Assembly (NCBI GenBank): GCA_038231575.1
Contig: JBBRLB010000012.1
Location: 6,272-70,271 of the forward strand
Source of the DNA: CAITWF01 sp038231575
Lineage (GTDB): Bacteria > Verrucomicrobiota > Verrucomicrobiia > Opitutales > Opitutaceae
Direction: 5' to 3'
DNA: 64,000 bases
Part shown: in pieces, positions 18,758 through 27,033 of the stretch
Layout of the letters: every line of letters begins with the position of its first letter
Numbering within the stretch: position 1 is the stretch's first letter
Notes under the pieces: model-generated
Databases searched by the model: none
Seen by the model: only the letters and a program-made list of their open reading frames with translations
Told to the model about the DNA's origin: nothing
Program-made: the position numbers and the translations under genes

Positions 18758-19854
18758 CCCACTCGCCCGGCGCGATCTTCCAAAAATTCTCTCTCGCCCT
18801 CGTTTTCGCGCTGGTTGCCGGCGCGCCGCTCGCGACCCGGGCGCAGGGCCAGCTCGCCACGCCCGAGCAACTGGCGGCGTTGCTCAAGCGCTATCCTGAC
18901 GCGGATGCCAACCAAGACGGCGTGCTCACCGCCGAGGAAGCGCTCGCTTACGCGGCGAAGGCTCGCGCCCAGCGGCCCGCCTCCAATTCGCGCGCCGCCG
19001 TCGCGCCGGCGCCCACGCTTGCGGACGTGTCCTACGGTCCGTTTCCGCGCAACGTCCTCGATTTCTGGCGCGCCGCCGCGGAAACACCGACGCCGGTCGT
19101 CGTCTACATTCACGGCGGCGGCTTCCTGACCGACGACAAATCGAGAGCGCGCAATGAGCGGCTCGTGCAGCAATGCCTCGACGCCGGCGTGTCCTTTGCG
19201 GCGATCAACTACCGCTACCTCGCGCCCGGCACGCCGCTCCAGGACGTGTTGCACGATTGCGCGCGGGCCGTGCAGTTCATCCGCGCGAAAGCCGCGGAGT
19301 GGCATGTCGACAAAACCCGCCTCGCTTCCTACGGCGTTTCCGCCGGCGCCGGGGCGTCGCTGTGGCTCGCGTTTCACGACGACATGGCCGACCCCAAAAG
19401 CGCCGATCCCGTGCTGCGCGAATCCACCCGGCTCGTCTGCGCCGGTGCGATTTCACCCCAGGCGACCTACAACTGGAGCCGCTGGCCTGATCTCCTCGGC
19501 GAAGAAAATCTGCGGCGCTTCGCCGGCCCCTACAATTTCGCGCTGCTCTACGGCCTCGCCGCGAGCGAAGAGCACAGCGCGCTCGCGGGAAAAATTGCCG
19601 CCGACTGCGACATGCTCGCGCTCGCCTCGCAGGACGATCCGCCCGTCTTCATCAGTTCGTCCCTGCCGGATCTCTCGCTGACCAACTCGAATCAATTCCT
19701 CCATCATCCGAAACATGGCAAGGCCCTCTACGATCGCTGCCGCGAAGTCGGCGTGAAGGTGGTCGCGAGCATTCCGGCGTTCGCCATCGCGCCCGAAAAA
19801 GACGGTCCCGCGACGTGGCATGACCTTTTGTTTCAGGCTTTGAAAGTGCAGTAG
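18754..19854 (+). CDS. Secreted alpha/beta-hydrolase (esterase) with EF-hand loop
   Basis: 366 residues, ATG overlapping the heparinase stop (ATGA). A signal peptide (hydrophobic stretch ending near ATRAQG) is followed by a single canonical EF-hand calcium loop, DANQDGVLTAEE (about residues 51-62), as seen in dockerin-like and other secreted proteins. The hydrolase domain has the oxyanion motif VYIHGGGF (~112) and nucleophile elbow GVSAGAG (~196). It belongs to the BD-FAE/carboxylesterase type and may remove acetyl or other esters from the polysaccharide attacked by the neighbouring lyase. The acid/His pair is less clear to me from sequence. Confidence 0.8.
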   Translation: MTHSPGAIFQKFSLALVFALVAGAPLATRAQGQLATPEQLAALLKRYPDADANQDGVLTAEEALAYAAKARAQRPASNSRAAVAPAPTLADVSYGPFPRNVLDFWRAAAETPTPVVVYIHGGGFLTDDKSRARNERLVQQCLDAGVSFAAINYRYLAPGTPLQDVLHDCARAVQFIRAKAAEWHVDKTRLASYGVSAGAGASLWLAFHDDMADPKSADPVLRESTRLVCAGAISPQATYNWSRWPDLLGEENLRRFAGPYNFALLYGLAASEEHSALAGKIAADCDMLALASQDDPPVFISSSLPDLSLTNSNQFLHHPKHGKALYDRCREVGVKVVASIPAFAIAPEKDGPATWHDLLFQALKVQ

Positions 19855-19864
19855 CAGCGGGTGG

Positions 19865-19885
19865 GGCCGGTTCTCCGAGCCGGCC
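19865..19885. terminator. GC-rich hairpin in convergent intergenic gap
   Basis: GGCCGG and CCGGCC arms around a 9-nt loop in the 81-nt gap between two converging genes. There is no clear T run, so terminator function is only possible. Confidence 0.3.
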
Positions 19886-19935
19886 TGAGGTCCAGCCAGC
19901 AAATCGCCCGTGAACCCAGCCCGGCTCTGCCACCT

Positions 19936-20727
19936 TCACCACCACGCGCGTTCGCCCGCCACCCGCAGCGCCTCGTCCAGCGAGCGCAGATAAGGGTGCC
20001 AGAGCTTTTCCCACTCGAGACTGACCGGGCCGGCAAATCCATCGGCCCGCAGCGCCCCGAGCACGGCCGCGATCGGAAATTCGCCGTCCCCCGGCAGCGT
20101 ATACGTGAACGGATGCCGCGCACTCGGCACGGCGATGCTGTCCTTCACGTGCACGTGCACCACGCTCGCGCGAATCGCGCGCCACGTCGCGACGGGATCC
20201 GCGCCGCCCTTTCTCCACGTGTGATGCGCGTCCCACAATATCGCCCTGCCCGGCGCCGCCGCGAGGAAACGTCCAATCGCCGCCGCCGTGAACAGCGAGT
20301 CGTGCGTTTCGATCATCACGTCGCACGTCCAGCCGCGCGCGGCGCGCAGTTCGCGCCACCACCGCAACGTCTCGCGCGCCGCGGTGAGACCAGTGGTGTC
20401 GGCGTTTCTGCCGTCGAACACCCGCAGCCAGCGCACACCGAGCGCCTCCGCCCAGGGGCCAAACGCGGCCAATTGATCGCGTTCCGCGGCGGTGGCGTCG
20501 GCGAGATGCATCGAGGCGTTGAGCGCCACCACGCGCACGCCGCACGCGCGCACGTGGGCGCCCAGTTTTTCCGGCGTGCCGAATTTCTCCGCGAAATACG
20601 CGGCCAGTTCCACCGTGCCGCCGAGCGATCGCAGTTCCACGGCACCGAGGCGATGCTTCGCCGCGAGCGCGAGCGTCTCGTCGAGCGAGAGGTCGGGACA
20701 GCCCAGACTCGAGTAACAGCGCCGCAT
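19936..20727 (-). CDS. Sugar phosphate isomerase/epimerase (xylose-isomerase-like TIM barrel)
   Basis: 263 residues from ATG at 20727; the open frame continues upstream but the fold starts at MRRCYSSLGCPDLSL. TIM-barrel metal ligands are visible in order: Glu in VMIETHDSL, Asp/His in LWDAHHTW, His in VHVHVKD and Glu in VSLEWEKLW. The family includes isomerases, epimerases and endonuclease IV-like enzymes acting on sugars or inositols. It is the only minus-strand gene in the carbohydrate locus and is divergent from a second member of the same superfamily, with a repeat element in between. Confidence 0.8.
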   Translation of the reverse strand: MRRCYSSLGCPDLSLDETLALAAKHRLGAVELRSLGGTVELAAYFAEKFGTPEKLGAHVRACGVRVVALNASMHLADATAAERDQLAAFGPWAEALGVRWLRVFDGRNADTTGLTAARETLRWWRELRAARGWTCDVMIETHDSLFTAAAIGRFLAAAPGRAILWDAHHTWRKGGADPVATWRAIRASVVHVHVKDSIAVPSARHPFTYTLPGDGEFPIAAVLGALRADGFAGPVSLEWEKLWHPYLRSLDEALRVAGERAWW

Positions 20728-20739
20728 GGGGGAAGTTAG

Positions 20740-20820
20740 AACCACGGATGCACTCGGATAAACACGGATATTCCAAACTGCTCGATTTTTATCCGGGTTC
20801 ATCCGGGTCCATCCGCGGTT
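20740..20820. repeat. Imperfect inverted repeat built from 10-bp units (REP-like element 1)
   Basis: Left arm 20740-20770 and right arm 20790-20820 match at 26 of 31 positions. Each arm consists of three units of about 10 bp sharing a CGGAT core (AACCACGGAT, then two variants). It lies between the divergent isomerase genes. The organisation is the same as in the element at 21951-22019. Confidence 0.8.
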
Positions 20821-20895
20821 AAAAGTCTTTGCTCTTGCCCGCTGGGCGCTGTCCGGCGAAACCATCTGACCGCCCCGCTCACCCCCCTCCCCTTT

Positions 20896-21939
20896 ATGCC
20901 CCGTCCCGTCACCCTGTTCACCGGCCAATGGGCCGATCTCCCGCTCGAAAAACTCGCCCCGCTCGTCAAGTCGATGGGCTACGATGGCGTCGAACTCGCC
21001 TGCTGGGGCGATCACTTCGATGTCGAGGCCGCCGTCAGCTCGAAAAAATACGTCCACGACAAATGGTCACTGCTCCGCGCGCACGGCCTGACGTGCCACG
21101 CGATCTCAAACCATCTCGTCGGCCAGGCGATCTGCGACAACATCGACGAACGTCACAAAGCGATCGTCCCGGCAGCCGTGTGGGGCAACGGTGACCCCGA
21201 GGGTGTGCGCAAGCGCGCCGCCAAAAACATGATCACTGCCGCGAAGGCCGCGCGGATTTTCTTCGACGCCAAGCCCGGTCGCGGGGCCCACGATGAATTT
21301 CCCGCCGTCGTCAACGGCTTCACCGGCTCTTCCATCTGGCATTCGATCTACGCTTTTCCACCAACCCCGCAGGCTTACTGGGACGCGGGCTTCGCCGATT
21401 TCGCCAAGCGCTTCGGCCCGATCCTCGAGGCCTTCGACAAGGCCAACGTCAACTTCGGCCTGGAGGTGCATCCGTCGGAAATCGCGTTCGACATCGCGAG
21501 CGCCCAGCAGGCGATCGATGCAGTGAAGGGTCACAAGCGTTTTGGTTTCAACTACGATCCCTCGCACTTCGGCTACCAGGGCGTCGACTACGTGAAGTTC
21601 ATCCGCACGTTCGGCAGCCGCATTTTCCACGTCCACATGAAGGACGCCTGGTGGGGCCACGGCGACGGCACGGTCGGCGTCTTCGGCGGCCACGTGGGCT
21701 TCGGCGACCCGCGCCGGTTCTGGGATTTCCGGTCGCTCGGTCACGGCGACACCAAGTTTGAGGACATCATCGTCGCGCTGAACGACGTCGGCTACAAGGG
21801 CCCGCTCTCCGTCGAGTGGGAAGACAGCCGTATGGACCGCGTCCACGGTGCCACGGAAGCCGCGAGCTTCGTCCGCAAGATCGACTTCCCCTCCAGCGCG
21901 ATCGCGTTCGACGCGCAGTTCGACAAAAAGAATCAGTAA
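20896..21939 (+). CDS. Sugar phosphate isomerase/epimerase (xylose-isomerase-like TIM barrel)
   Basis: 347 residues, ATG start. Begins RPVTLFTGQWADLPLEKLAP. Metal-site residues are visible: Glu in FGLEVHPSE, Asp/His in NYDPSHFGYQGVD, His in RIFHVHMKDAWWG and Glu in SVEWEDSRMD. Members of this group often sit next to Gfo/Idh/MocA dehydrogenases, as here, and act on keto-sugars or inositol derivatives. It is flanked on both sides by REP-like inverted repeats and followed 93 nt later by the oxidoreductase gene. Confidence 0.85.
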   Translation: MPRPVTLFTGQWADLPLEKLAPLVKSMGYDGVELACWGDHFDVEAAVSSKKYVHDKWSLLRAHGLTCHAISNHLVGQAICDNIDERHKAIVPAAVWGNGDPEGVRKRAAKNMITAAKAARIFFDAKPGRGAHDEFPAVVNGFTGSSIWHSIYAFPPTPQAYWDAGFADFAKRFGPILEAFDKANVNFGLEVHPSEIAFDIASAQQAIDAVKGHKRFGFNYDPSHFGYQGVDYVKFIRTFGSRIFHVHMKDAWWGHGDGTVGVFGGHVGFGDPRRFWDFRSLGHGDTKFEDIIVALNDVGYKGPLSVEWEDSRMDRVHGATEAASFVRKIDFPSSAIAFDAQFDKKNQ

Positions 21940-21950
21940 CCATCCGATCC

Positions 21951-22019
21951 GCCCGCGAATCACGCGAATGGACGCGAATGCAGCCCAATCATTCGCGTCC
22001 ATTCGCGTGATTCGCGGGC
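21951..22019. repeat. Perfect 30-bp inverted repeat built from 10-bp units (REP-like element 2)
   Basis: Left arm 21951-21980 and right arm 21990-22019 are perfectly complementary, with a 9-nt spacer. Each arm has three 10-bp units sharing a CGCGAAT core. The hairpin is followed by AAATTTTTT (22020-22028), so it could also terminate the isomerase transcript, only about 13 nt before the next ATG. Confidence 0.9.
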
Positions 22020-22032
22020 AAATTTTTTCCCT

Positions 22033-23190
22033 ATGAACCGTAAACTTCGTTTTGGTATGATTGGCGGCGGACGCGGTGCGTTCATTGGCGCAGTGCATCG
22101 CATTGCGGCGCAGATGGACGGCAAGGCCGAGCTCGTCGCGGGCGCGTTCTCGTCCGACGCCGAGCGCTCGCGCGCCTCCGGCGCGGACCTCTTCATCGAC
22201 CCGGCGCGGACGTATGGCAGCTACGAGGAGATGGCGCGGGCCGAGTCGGGTGCACCCGCGGATTCGCGGCTCGACTTCGTGGTCATCGTCACGCCGAACC
22301 ACCAGCACTTTCCGCCGGCAAAGCTGTTTCTCGAGTCGGGCTTCAACGTCGTGTGCGACAAGCCGGTCACGTTCAATCTCGCCGAGGCGAAGGCGCTGAA
22401 GAAAATCGTGGCAAAGACGAAGAAAGTTTTCGCGCTTACGCACAACTACACCGGCAACGTGATGGTGAAGCAGGCGCGCGACATGATTCGCGCCGGCGAA
22501 CTCGGCGACATCCGCAAGGTGGTCGTCGAATATCCGCAGGGTTGGCTCTCGACCGATCTCGAGGCGAGCGGCCAGAAGCAGGCCGCGTGGCGCACCGATC
22601 CCAAGCGCAGCGGCGCCGCTGGTTGCATCGGCGACATCGGCACGCATGCCGAGAATCTCGCGCACTACGTGACCGGCCTCGCCATCGATTCGCTCTGCGC
22701 CGACCTCACGACGTTCGTGAAGGGCCGCAAGCTCGATGACGACGGCAACATCCTCGTCCGCTTCAAGGGCGGCGCGAAAGGCGTGCTGCACGCCTCGCAG
22801 ATTTCGGTCGGCGACGAAAACAATCTCAACCTCCGCGTCTACGGCACCAAGGCCGCGATCGAGTGGTATCAGGAGCATCCGAATGAGCTCTCGGTGAAGT
22901 TTCCCGACAAACCGAAGCAGACCTGGCGCCGTGGCAACGGTTACGTCGGCGCGCGCGCCGCTGGTTTCACGCGGATTCCCGCCGGCCACCCCGAGGGCTA
23001 CCTCGAGGCCTTCGGCAATATTTACCGCGAAGCCTTCCGCGCGATCGCCGCGGAAGTCACCGGGCAGCCGCCGCCGAAAGATTTGGATTTCCCGACGATC
23101 GACGACGGCATCGAGGGCATGGCTTTCATCGAGACGGCCGTGAAAAGCTCGCGGCGCGGCGCGAAGTGGGTGAAGTTCCCGCCGCTCTAA
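22033..23190 (+). CDS. Gfo/Idh/MocA family oxidoreductase
   Basis: 385 residues, ATG start, no strong ribosome-binding sequence upstream. The Rossmann N-terminus has GMIGGGRGAFIGAVHR. The family's E-K-P motif appears as CDKPVTFNLAEAKAL (~115), and the substrate-side signature as AAGCIGDIGTHAENLAHYVTG (~195). It would oxidise or reduce a sugar, inositol or sugar acid with NAD(P). With the upstream TIM-barrel isomerase it forms a common pair in sugar catabolism. It ends in a good terminator. Confidence 0.9.
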   Translation: MNRKLRFGMIGGGRGAFIGAVHRIAAQMDGKAELVAGAFSSDAERSRASGADLFIDPARTYGSYEEMARAESGAPADSRLDFVVIVTPNHQHFPPAKLFLESGFNVVCDKPVTFNLAEAKALKKIVAKTKKVFALTHNYTGNVMVKQARDMIRAGELGDIRKVVVEYPQGWLSTDLEASGQKQAAWRTDPKRSGAAGCIGDIGTHAENLAHYVTGLAIDSLCADLTTFVKGRKLDDDGNILVRFKGGAKGVLHASQISVGDENNLNLRVYGTKAAIEWYQEHPNELSVKFPDKPKQTWRRGNGYVGARAAGFTRIPAGHPEGYLEAFGNIYREAFRAIAAEVTGQPPPKDLDFPTIDDGIEGMAFIETAVKSSRRGAKWVKFPPL

Positions 23191-23212
23191 ATTCCGCGCT
23201 CCGGCTCCTGCG

Positions 23213-23246
23213 GCGCGTGACGCCCCGGGCGCCACGCGTTTTTTTG
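23213..23246 (+). terminator. Rho-independent terminator of the oxidoreductase gene
   Basis: Stem GCGTG-a-CGCC pairing with GGCG-c-CACGC around a 3-nt loop, followed by a run of seven T. It marks the end of the carbohydrate locus. Confidence 0.75.
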
Positions 23247-23272
23247 CCCGTCCTCCCGCTTCCTCTTCTCTC

Positions 23273-24406
23273 GTGAAATCCTCGCTCCGCTTCCTCGCTC
23301 TCCCTGCCGCCCTGCTCACGCCCCTGCTGCTCTCCACCGGTTGCGTTTTCATGGGCCCCAACAGCATCAAGGCCACGCGCCCCGCCTATAACATGGCCGT
23401 GCAGCAAACCAACGACCAGGAACTTCTCCTCAACCTCGTCCGCAGCCGCTACCGCGACACCCTGTATTTCACCAGCGTCGAGCGCATCGCCGCCACCCAG
23501 GAGTTCAATGAGAGCATCGGCGCCTCCGCCGGCGTCACCGCCACGCAAAACGGTTTCTCCATCCCGCCCGTCACGTCGACCATCGTCCGCGCGTTCACGA
23601 AACCGTTTACCCTTGGCCCCGCTTCCATCGCGGTAAACGAGAAGCCCACGATCTTTTACGCACCGCTCGAGGGCGAAAAATTCGTGCGCCAGATGATGAC
23701 GCCGATGAATCCCGACCTCCTCCTCCTCCTCGTGAAATCCGGCTGGTCGCTCGAGCGCGTCTTCACGGTCGGCGTGCTGGAAATGAACGGCCTCAAAAAC
23801 GCCCCCACCGCCTCCGGCCCCACGCCGTCCCGCGAGCCCGAGTTTCGCGACTTCCGCGAAGCCGTGAAACTCCTCCGCGTCCTCCAGCGCGAGCAGCTCC
23901 TGGATCTCAACAAAGCCCCCGGCGCCGAAGGTCTCGAACTCCGCTTCACCCGCGACTCCGCCACCCGCGTGGAAACCGTCCGCCTCAAGGCCCTCCTCGG
24001 CCTCGCGCCGGAGAAGGATCGCTTCCGCATCATCCCCGGCAGCGAAGCCCCCAACCGCGAGACCATCGCGCTCTCGACCCGCCCCGTGCTCTCCGCGCTC
24101 ACCTTCCTCTCCCAGGGCGTCGAGCCCCCGGCCCTCCACTACACCCAAGGTAAGATCCGCCCGACCGAGCGCGCCGACGGCTCCCCCTTCGACTGGCAGG
24201 AACTCCTCGGCGACATCTTCCGCGTCCGGTCCTCGGACAAAGCCCCCGCCGACGCCAGCGTCGCGATCCCCTACCGCGGCACCTGGTTCTACATCGCGGA
24301 CAACGACCTCGACACCAAATCCACCTTCGTCCTCCTCACGCAGCTCATCGCCCTTCACTCCTCCCCCACCGCCGGCCCCGCGATGAGCTTCTCCTTTGGT
24401 AAATAA
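23273..24406 (+). CDS. Conserved lipoprotein of unknown function
   Basis: 377 residues, start GTG. The N-terminus is a lipoprotein signal (hydrophobic LALPAALLTPLLLSTGC, Cys at about residue 24). The body includes QQTNDQELLLNLVRSRYRDTLYF and a block FRDFREAVKLLRVLQREQLLDL; the C-terminus includes YRGTWFYIADNDLDTKSTFVLLTQLIAL. I recall similar hypothetical proteins in Gram-negative genomes but no assigned function. It stands alone between two terminator-bounded units and converges on the mechanosensitive channel gene. Confidence 0.7.
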   Translation: MKSSLRFLALPAALLTPLLLSTGCVFMGPNSIKATRPAYNMAVQQTNDQELLLNLVRSRYRDTLYFTSVERIAATQEFNESIGASAGVTATQNGFSIPPVTSTIVRAFTKPFTLGPASIAVNEKPTIFYAPLEGEKFVRQMMTPMNPDLLLLLVKSGWSLERVFTVGVLEMNGLKNAPTASGPTPSREPEFRDFREAVKLLRVLQREQLLDLNKAPGAEGLELRFTRDSATRVETVRLKALLGLAPEKDRFRIIPGSEAPNRETIALSTRPVLSALTFLSQGVEPPALHYTQGKIRPTERADGSPFDWQELLGDIFRVRSSDKAPADASVAIPYRGTWFYIADNDLDTKSTFVLLTQLIALHSSPTAGPAMSFSFGK

Positions 24407-24604
24407 TCCATCGTCGCCCGATCAGCCTGAGCCGGCTTTCCCGGCTGCGTGGATTGCGACTTCGCCTCGCAACAATTTCCGCCCCGGCCACCCTTCGGGA
24501 AGCTTGAGCTCGATCACGCGCGTCCGATCATTCTCCCTCGCGTCCGCCTTTCTCCCGGACCGCTCGTCCGCCGCATCTCGCCCACCCACTGCCGACACCC
24601 CAGC
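24407..24604. other. Convergent intergenic spacer with nothing recognised
   Basis: A 198-nt gap between the lipoprotein gene and the mechanosensitive channel gene. I see no convincing terminator, RNA gene or small ORF with coding character. Confidence 0.5.
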
Positions 24605-26131
24605 TCAGGAAAACGGCGACAGCGACGCGTTTTCCTCCAGCTCCTTTGTCGTCAGCGTCCTCTTCTTCACCCCGAAGAAAGCGATCATCTTCCCCACCAG
24701 CAGCGCCGTCATCGACTTTTCTTCCGCCGCGCGCGCCACGGTGCCGGACTTCGCCGCCCACTCGGAATTGCGCAACTTGCGCGCCGTCACCGCCCGGCCG
24801 ATCGTCTCCGCCAGCTCCGGCCGGCGCTCGATCAGCGAGCCGATCGCATCCTTCGTAATCTCGAAGACAAACGTGTCCGTCGCCGCGACGATCGTCGCAC
24901 TGCGAGCCTCCCCCGTCAGCGCGCTCATCTCCCCGAAAAACATGCCCGCCTGCAACCGCGCCACGCGCGACTCCGGCTGGTCAGGCTTGAGCGCGATCAT
25001 CACGTTCAGCAGGCCCTCGCAGAGGATGAACATCGAGTCCCCCGCATCGCCGCGCTGGATCAACGTCGCGCCTTCCCGAAACAGCTGCATTTTCATCTGA
25101 CTCGACAGCTTCGCCCGCTCGTCGTCGTTTAGCCCCTGGAACAACTCCACGCGGGACAACAGCGCCACGCGGTCCTCCAGCGACCGCGAGTCGAGTTGCC
25201 GCTGCGGCCGCGGCGCATGAAAGACATCCTGTTTCGGCGTCGCCGGCTGGAGGCCCGCGCGGTGAAGTTGGTCGAGCACCGCCTGCCACACCGCATGGCG
25301 CGCCCGGCCCGGTCCCGCGAGCCGCGGATCGACGAAATACTTGATTTTATATTCCACGCCCTGCGCCGTAACCCCGCGGATGCGCGCCTTCGGTGCGGGA
25401 TCGTCGAGCACGCCGTCGCCGCCCGCCACCGTGCGCACCGCCGCATTGAGCACCCGCAACGCCCGCGCGTTCGGCACGTCGAAATCGAGAAACACCGACA
25501 GCTCAAATTCGCTGAGCGGCGCCGGCTTCGAGAAATTCGTCACGATCATTTCCCCGAGCTTGCCGTTCGGGATCACGATCATGTTGCCCTCGCCCGTCAC
25601 GAGTCGCGTCGTGCGCCAGTTGAGTTCGACCACGCGCCCCGACGGACCGCCCGCCGACCCGGTGACGACCTGGATGAAATCGCCCAGCTCAAACGGCCGG
25701 TCGAAGTTCATCGCGAGGCCGATGAACACGTCCAAGATCACGTTGCGCAGCGCGAGACCGATCACGATCGCGCCCGCGCCCGATGCCGCCCAAAACGGCC
25801 CGATCGGCTTGTTGAACACCACGCCCACAATGCCCGTGATCGCCAGCGCGTAGAGCAGCACCGCGGTCACATCGCGCAGCAGTTTTGGAATCGGCACGCG
25901 GCGATGGATCGGGTCCCACACCAGCACGCCCACCACCCGGTTCACCAGATACGCCAGCGACAGCCAAATGCCCGTGTGCAGCACATACGGCAAGATGCTC
26001 CGAAATTGCACCATCGTGGCCACCCCGAGCCGCAGGAGAATCTCCTGCTCGTAAATCGCTCCCACGAAAAACACCGCCACCACGAAAAACGGGATCGCGA
26101 GCGAGCGCAGGATCGTCTGCACGTTCTTCAT
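24605..26131 (-). CDS. MscS-type mechanosensitive channel with C-terminal cyclic-nucleotide-binding domain
   Basis: 508 residues. About four N-terminal membrane helices lead to the MscS pore/beta domain: GAGAIVIGLALRNVILDVFIGLAM (pore helix, ~140), then RPFELGDFIQV and GRVVELNWRTTRLVTGEGNMIVIPN (~185-215). The C-terminal domain (~335-480) is a cNMP-binding fold with REGATLIQRGDAGDSMFIL and the phosphate-binding cassette FFGEMSALTGEARSATI. Such fusions are likely ligand-modulated osmotic release channels; whether cAMP, cGMP or another nucleotide binds is not evident. The Arg and Glu of the cassette are present. Confidence 0.9.
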   Translation of the reverse strand: MKNVQTILRSLAIPFFVVAVFFVGAIYEQEILLRLGVATMVQFRSILPYVLHTGIWLSLAYLVNRVVGVLVWDPIHRRVPIPKLLRDVTAVLLYALAITGIVGVVFNKPIGPFWAASGAGAIVIGLALRNVILDVFIGLAMNFDRPFELGDFIQVVTGSAGGPSGRVVELNWRTTRLVTGEGNMIVIPNGKLGEMIVTNFSKPAPLSEFELSVFLDFDVPNARALRVLNAAVRTVAGGDGVLDDPAPKARIRGVTAQGVEYKIKYFVDPRLAGPGRARHAVWQAVLDQLHRAGLQPATPKQDVFHAPRPQRQLDSRSLEDRVALLSRVELFQGLNDDERAKLSSQMKMQLFREGATLIQRGDAGDSMFILCEGLLNVMIALKPDQPESRVARLQAGMFFGEMSALTGEARSATIVAATDTFVFEITKDAIGSLIERRPELAETIGRAVTARKLRNSEWAAKSGTVARAAEEKSMTALLVGKMIAFFGVKKRTLTTKELEENASLSPFS

Positions 26132-26290
26132 CGCGCCCCTCCCCGCTGCTGCAGTGTGCCGATGGTGAAATAAAATTTACGCAAGGAGGAAGTGGGTGAA
26201 CGGAAATTTTCGTTCCGGCCCGCCCGCGGGAGCAACCGAAAAAAACGCCGCCGGCCGCTCAGTGCACGTTTTCTGCTCCGTGCACTTCCC

Positions 26291-26905
26291 TTACGACCCG
26301 CCCCGGTTCGCGACCACCCACGCCTCATACTCCCTCCGCGGCATAAACCGCAGCGACGCGCTGTTGATGCAGTAGCGCAGGCCGGTCGGTGCGGGGCCGT
26401 CCTCAAACACGTGGCCGAGATGCGCGCCGTCCACGTGGCTGTGCACTTCCACGCGCGTCATGCCATAGCTGGTGTCGCGCGTCTCGCCGACAAACGCCGG
26501 CTCGATCGGCTTCGTGAAGCTCGGCCAGCCCGTGCCGCTTTCGAACTTGTCGCGCGAGTCGAACAGCGGCGTGTCGCTGCACACGGAAAAATAGACGCCG
26601 TCGGCGTGGTTGTTCCAATATTCACCCTGAAACGGCGGCTCCGTGCCCTGCTGGCGGGCGACGCGAAACTGGATCGGCGTGAGCTGTTTTTTCCATTCGG
26701 CGTCGGTGTGCTGCACCTTGGTTTTCGACCGGTCGATGACGACGTTCGACGGCAACCCGCAGGCGGATTTCGCGCCAGCAACGGCGCACGCGGCGGCGGT
26801 CGGGGCGGAAGCGGAGGCAGCAGGTTTGGGAGAGTTGTTCATTTCGATCGCGGCACCAACACCAACCACCAGCGTCAGCGCAATTGCAAGCAGCGGAAGT
26901 TTCAT
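26291..26905 (-). CDS. msrB: Exported peptide-methionine (R)-S-oxide reductase
   Basis: 204 residues from ATG at 26905 (an upstream start at 26956 lacks family similarity). An N-terminal hydrophobic segment (LPLLAIALTLVVGVGAA) suggests export or membrane anchoring. The MsrB domain is complete: WKKQLTPIQFRVARQQGTE, GWPSFTKPI, GHVFEDGP and the catalytic Cys in RYCINSASLRF. Of the four Cys that bind structural zinc in many MsrBs, three are replaced (YFSVCSD instead of YxCxxC; VHSHVDGAH instead of CxxC-type), so it is the zinc-free or zinc-poor form. It repairs oxidised Met in envelope proteins. Confidence 0.9.
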   Translation of the reverse strand: MKLPLLAIALTLVVGVGAAIEMNNSPKPAASASAPTAAACAVAGAKSACGLPSNVVIDRSKTKVQHTDAEWKKQLTPIQFRVARQQGTEPPFQGEYWNNHADGVYFSVCSDTPLFDSRDKFESGTGWPSFTKPIEPAFVGETRDTSYGMTRVEVHSHVDGAHLGHVFEDGPAPTGLRYCINSASLRFMPRREYEAWVVANRGGS

Positions 26906-26973
26906 TGCCAGGGTGAGAGCGGTGAGAGGCCTCGGATATTCCAAGCGATGGCCCACCGCGTTGAAGCTGGGGC

Positions 26974-27002
26974 CAAAAAAAGGCCCGCCAGACGGCGGGC
27001 CT
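26974..27002 (-). terminator. Rho-independent terminator of the TonB siderophore receptor gene
   Basis: Read on the minus strand: AGGCCCGCC, 4-nt loop, GGCGGGCCT, then a T run. It begins about 32 nt after the receptor stop. Confidence 0.85.
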
Positions 27003-27033
27003 TCGGAGGCTCAAGTTGCGCGATAACGGCACG

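Noticed and set aside
20740..22019. CRISPR-like array from the repeated 10-bp units
   Set aside because: Units are contiguous and inverted, without spacers of constant length, and no cas genes are present.
21106..23376. 756-codon minus-strand frame opposite the isomerase and oxidoreductase genes
   Set aside because: Antisense shadow of two well-supported genes, low complexity, and it crosses the perfect inverted repeat and a terminator.
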